Shown here one piece after another: positions 6,467 to 9,196 of a DNA stretch of 9,196 nucleotides (positions within the stretch are counted from its first letter, which is position 1; the number at the start of each line of letters is the position of its first letter). The notes under the pieces were generated by a model, which searched no databases, was not told the DNA's origin, and saw only the letters and a list, made by a program, of their open reading frames with translations. The DNA is from Candidatus Aenigmatarchaeota archaeon (lineage in GTDB: Archaea > Aenigmatarchaeota > Aenigmatarchaeia > CG10238-14 > SpSt-28). Both the position numbers and the translations under genes were made by a program. The stretch covers positions 1 to 9,196 of the forward strand of contig JAGDWU010000064.1 of the NCBI GenBank assembly GCA_023256115.1, written 5' to 3'.

Positions 6467-8302
6467 ATGGAAGAAAAAATAGCTTTATTACTAATTGCTT
6501 TGTTATCATTTGTATTATTAGCATTTTTATTAGTAAATGTACCTCCAATTGAATATGTTAAAGTAGAATTTGAACCATTACAATATGGTTCAACATTTTT
6601 AAGCGTTAGCAAAATAGAATTTGTTAATCAGCCAGTGGCAAATCTAAAACCACCAATTTGGGCAATAACATTAACAGCAAGTGGATTAGCTCAACATTTA
6701 GAAGGTAAAGTTAGTTCAGACCAATTAACAACACCAGACGGTTCTAAAGCAAGATATGGTTTTAAAATAGAACAAGATTTGTTAGATGCTAAATACAAAT
6801 ATCCAATTTATAGAGATTTTAGCTACCCAAGAATGAAAACATATTTTTATAAAACATGGTCTTGTTTTCTACTACCTAGTGAGCAGGATGCAATAAATAA
6901 TTGTGGGCCAAATACTGAATGGTATGGAAAGTTTCCAGATAGTTTTACTTGTTTTTGTGTAGCTGTTGAATATAGAGCAATTCCAGGAAGATTAGATTCC
7001 CCAATAATATATACAAAATCTCAATTTAAATTAACAACAGATGATGGAAAAGTATATACTCAAACAATAGAAAGTTATGGAACAAATATAGAAGGTAAAT
7101 TGGGTGATTATGCATATATTAAATATATTGGTTCTTTAACAACAAGATATGCTCCTTCACCAAGCGATTACAAACCTTATTATGAAAACTTTAGATGGGA
7201 TGTTGGATTAAAATCAAAATTTGATATTTATTGGAATGAATTGCAAAGTTTTGAAGCATGGATGAATGATGCAGCAAAAGGGGTAATTACAATTACAGAA
7301 GATGCATTAAGAGATAGAATTACTAGATTGAAAAATGCATATGATGAATATATAAATTCAAGACCTCCATTTGATTTTACTGTTGGTAATCAAAATTCTG
7401 TTGATGAAGCATATATGCTTGTAAACTTTAATTTAGCAGATGCTGTACCAATGTATTTGCTTTATGTTTCAGCAGATTTATTACAAATTTATCAACCAAG
7501 ACCATTACCAAAAATAGTTGATGTATCAGCATTGAATGTTTATTCTGGTGGTAGTCCAAGAGTTTATGTTACTATAAAAAATGAGGGAGATAAAGGAAAT
7601 ATTTGGGTTGGTGGAACATGTTCATATACTTCTTTATTCCCAAAAGAAGTAGGTTTTAATTCTGGAGAACAAAAAGTTGTAATATTAGAAGGTACTGTAT
7701 CTCCAGTTTCTAGCGAAGTTAGAGATACTTGTGTGATTAAAGCTTGTGCATTAGGAACTACAATATGTGATGAAAGAAGCACATCATTTACTATTTCACC
7801 AATTAAAGTTTGTACTCCAAATGAGAAAAGATGCAGTCCTACTAATACTCAAGTAATTGAAATTTGTAATCCTGAAGGAACAGCATGGAAAATCTTTGAA
7901 ACATGTGCTCCAAATCATGTTTGTATGTATGTTCAAGGAGAACCTAAATGCGTATCTCTAACACAACAACCTCAACCATCTCAGCCTCAACCTCAGCAAC
8001 CTACCCAAAAATTTGAAATAAAACAAACACTAAAAGATTTATTTACAGTAGTATTATTAGTAGTTCTTCCATTAATTGGATTTTTCAGGGAATATTCAAA
8101 AGATAAAAACATTTATAGAGCAATATTTAGTTTACTATTATTCTTCCTAATTGGATATGTTATTTGGTATTTAATGAATCTTGAATGGTGGCAATATTTA
8201 ATAGCTGCAGCTTTGTTCGGCGGAGCAATATATATATTATTAACAACTGGTTGGTTGTGGATAATATTAGGAATTATAGTATCTAAAACTACAAATAAAT
8301 AA
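6467..8302 (+). CDS. Large Cys-rich ectodomain protein with four C-terminal membrane helices; possible fusexin-like protein
   Basis: The 611-residue product starts with a hydrophobic segment (6-23), a signal peptide or anchor. Residues 28-245 are beta-rich with a loop bounded by C133 and C146, then TCFC (C162, C164). Residues 247-298 form two charged helices. An Ig-like domain at about 347-445 (NVYSGGSPRVYVTIKNEGD, C385, C422, C427, C434) follows. Residues 449-495 are a six-cysteine module of the type CTPNEKRC...C...C....C...C. A Gln/Pro linker (500-513) leads to four membrane helices: 525-540, 549-570, 573-592 and 594-606. The total is 14 cysteines. The order beta domains, Cys-bounded loop, helices, Ig domain, extra small domain and several C-terminal helices resembles in outline the archaeal fusexin Fsx1, a HAP2/class II fusion protein reported from integrated elements. 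Sequence alone does not prove this; a structural adhesin or secretion-system surface protein is the alternative. It overlaps the next gene by 1 nt. Confidence 0.9.
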   Translation: MEEKIALLLIALLSFVLLAFLLVNVPPIEYVKVEFEPLQYGSTFLSVSKIEFVNQPVANLKPPIWAITLTASGLAQHLEGKVSSDQLTTPDGSKARYGFKIEQDLLDAKYKYPIYRDFSYPRMKTYFYKTWSCFLLPSEQDAINNCGPNTEWYGKFPDSFTCFCVAVEYRAIPGRLDSPIIYTKSQFKLTTDDGKVYTQTIESYGTNIEGKLGDYAYIKYIGSLTTRYAPSPSDYKPYYENFRWDVGLKSKFDIYWNELQSFEAWMNDAAKGVITITEDALRDRITRLKNAYDEYINSRPPFDFTVGNQNSVDEAYMLVNFNLADAVPMYLLYVSADLLQIYQPRPLPKIVDVSALNVYSGGSPRVYVTIKNEGDKGNIWVGGTCSYTSLFPKEVGFNSGEQKVVILEGTVSPVSSEVRDTCVIKACALGTTICDERSTSFTISPIKVCTPNEKRCSPTNTQVIEICNPEGTAWKIFETCAPNHVCMYVQGEPKCVSLTQQPQPSQPQPQQPTQKFEIKQTLKDLFTVVLLVVLPLIGFFREYSKDKNIYRAIFSLLLFFLIGYVIWYLMNLEWWQYLIAAALFGGAIYILLTTGWLWIILGIIVSKTTNK

Positions 8303-9093
8303 TGAGGGAAAAAATTATTTACATATTACCAATATTGGTATTTTTAATATTTTTACTTTTAAAATTTTACAAACCTCATCCATTGGCATTAGTAAATCAA
8401 GGAACAGTAAGTTGGAGTTATTATGAAACTATTTCAGCAGGATATGATGGTAGTATACGTTCAGTATATGATGATTTTAAATCTAGAGTTGATACATCAG
8501 TATGTTATAGAATATATAGTAAATCGATAAGTGTGTATGGTACAGATGCTGATAAGGTAAATTGCTATTTTTCTGGTGATTTTCTGATAGAATGTGATAG
8601 AAAATCTGGAGTTCCTAGAAATATAACATTACACTTTTATGTTTCTCCTAGCTATAATGTTAAATGGATAGATTCTTACGAATATTATAGATGCCAAAGT
8701 TATGGCTCTTACGAAGTTACTACTGAATGTAGGAACAACAATGAAATTTGGCAAAGAGTAGTGGAAGTTAAATGTTCAGGAATTTATGGTGATTGTAATA
8801 TATATTATACAAGAAATGTTATTGATTATAGCCTACAAAGAAAAGTTACTGCTCCGCCAGATGAATATAAGCTTGTTAGATGTATTAGCAATAATGGTAC
8901 TGCATTATTTAATTACACAAGATATTGGGTTGAGAATTGTCAAATAAAATCATCTACCACTCAAATATATAACTTTACGCAGCAATGTGTTCAAATTCCA
9001 CAACCACCAGCTCCAACTACTCCAGATATATTAGGGGCAATAATGAGATTGATTCAGCAAATGATAGATTTTATTTTATCATTGCTTAAATGA
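8302..9093 (+). CDS. Membrane-anchored Cys-rich protein with PQPPAP linker and amphipathic tail
   Basis: The 263-residue product has an N-terminal hydrophobic segment (5-21) followed by KFYKPHP, with no clear cleavage site, so it is probably a signal anchor. The ectodomain (about 30-230) has ten cysteines (68, 88, 98, 131, 143, 158, 165, 194, 213, 229) and much tyrosine and serine, consistent with a compact disulfide-linked beta fold. A linker IPQPPAPTTP (232-241) leads to a 22-residue amphipathic helix (242-263) that ends the protein and matches the tails of the 852- and 199-residue proteins. The stop of the preceding gene and this ATG overlap as TAATG, and its own stop overlaps the next ATG as ATGA, so the three genes should be translated in step. 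This makes it a likely partner of the 611-residue protein. I do not recognise the family. Confidence 0.9.
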   Translation: MREKIIYILPILVFLIFLLLKFYKPHPLALVNQGTVSWSYYETISAGYDGSIRSVYDDFKSRVDTSVCYRIYSKSISVYGTDADKVNCYFSGDFLIECDRKSGVPRNITLHFYVSPSYNVKWIDSYEYYRCQSYGSYEVTTECRNNNEIWQRVVEVKCSGIYGDCNIYYTRNVIDYSLQRKVTAPPDEYKLVRCISNNGTALFNYTRYWVENCQIKSSTTQIYNFTQQCVQIPQPPAPTTPDILGAIMRLIQQMIDFILSLLK

Positions 9094-9196
9094 TTCCTCC
9101 ACCAGATGTAAACTTTATAATTTCTCTTATTTTAGCATTTGTAGATAGAATGTTTTTTGCTTCTGTAATAGAAGTAAAAGAAACAATATTTGGCTC
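9090..9196 (+). CDS. N-terminal fragment of a probable membrane protein
   Basis: The ATG at 9090 overlaps the previous stop (ATGA), and the frame stays open to the window edge, giving 35 codons. The visible part reads MIPPPDVNFIISLILAFVDR, then MFFASVIEVKETIFG: a proline-rich start and a hydrophobic helix at about 9-27 with no signal-peptide charge pattern. It belongs to the same unit as the genes at 6467 and 8302. It could be a polytopic membrane component, such as a VirB6/TrbL-like protein, but too little is present to decide. Confidence 0.7.
   Translation, partial: MIPPPDVNFIISLILAFVDRMFFASVIEVKETIFG

Noticed and set aside
6412..6612. Minus-strand open frame of 66 codons over the promoter and start of the 611-residue gene
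   Set aside because: It would cover a clear promoter and start on the plus strand, and its product is Asn/Ser-rich low-complexity sequence.
7564..7782. Minus-strand open frame of 72 codons inside the 611-residue gene
   Set aside because: It is antisense to the Ig-like domain, which has a coherent cysteine pattern on the plus strand.
7964..8008. Repeated CAACCT/CAGCCT units as a possible tandem DNA repeat
   Set aside because: They encode a short Gln/Pro linker with mixed codons; this is protein low complexity, not a separate repeat element.
1..9196. tRNA or rRNA genes, CRISPR arrays, insertion sequences, attachment sites
   Set aside because: I saw no cloverleaf-like GC-rich segment, no regularly spaced repeat array, no transposase or integrase frame and no long terminal repeats on either strand.

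Overview
The window is very AT-rich (roughly 27-30 % GC by eye) and reads as archaeal. Four plus-strand genes start with an ATG about 23-24 nt downstream of a TATA-like box, which fits leaderless transcripts. No Shine-Dalgarno sequence is visible before any start, including starts inside operons. A T-rich tract follows one gene. The protein families are those of small-genome archaea: a secreted FG-GAP beta-propeller protein, a carboxypeptidase-regulatory-like domain, a six-cysteine module of the CxPxxxxC type and a CPBP intramembrane protease. I would place it in a DPANN-type archaeon or an element carried by one, but no marker gene is present to fix the lineage.

Layout. (1) 1-144: the end of an unrecognised cytoplasmic protein. 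(2) 190-2748: an 852-residue secreted propeller protein. (3) 2785-3549: a two-gene unit, a 53-residue membrane peptide and a 199-residue secreted protein. (4) 3546-4613, minus strand: a tightly packed unit with a predicted winged-helix regulator, a small membrane protein and a Cys-rich membrane-anchored protein. Its last stop codon overlaps the stop of the facing gene. (5) 4614-4691: a divergent control region with repeated TTAAG/CTTAA half-sites. (6) 4692-5726: a membrane-anchored, cysteine-free beta-domain protein. (7) 5755-6423: a CPBP-type intramembrane protease. (8) 6467 to the window end: a unit of a 611-residue protein with N-terminal and four C-terminal membrane segments, a 263-residue Cys-rich protein and the start of a further gene, joined by 1-4 nt overlaps.

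How the parts fit together. Nearly every product is exported or membrane-bound, and four are rich in cysteine. Three otherwise dissimilar proteins (852, 199 and 263 residues) end in the same gap-free 22-residue amphipathic helix after a proline-rich linker, so they probably dock in one place. Four promoters share the octamer TTAAGAAA at 39-41 nt before the ATG, so the cluster is probably co-expressed, and the small regulator is a candidate controller. The most attractive reading is a cell-surface machine for contact, attachment or fusion, carried on a mobile or accessory region. The 611-residue protein has an outline reminiscent of archaeal fusexins (Fsx1). That idea is inference only and needs structure prediction. 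No replication, integration or ATPase gene lies inside the window, so whether this is an element cannot be decided from it.
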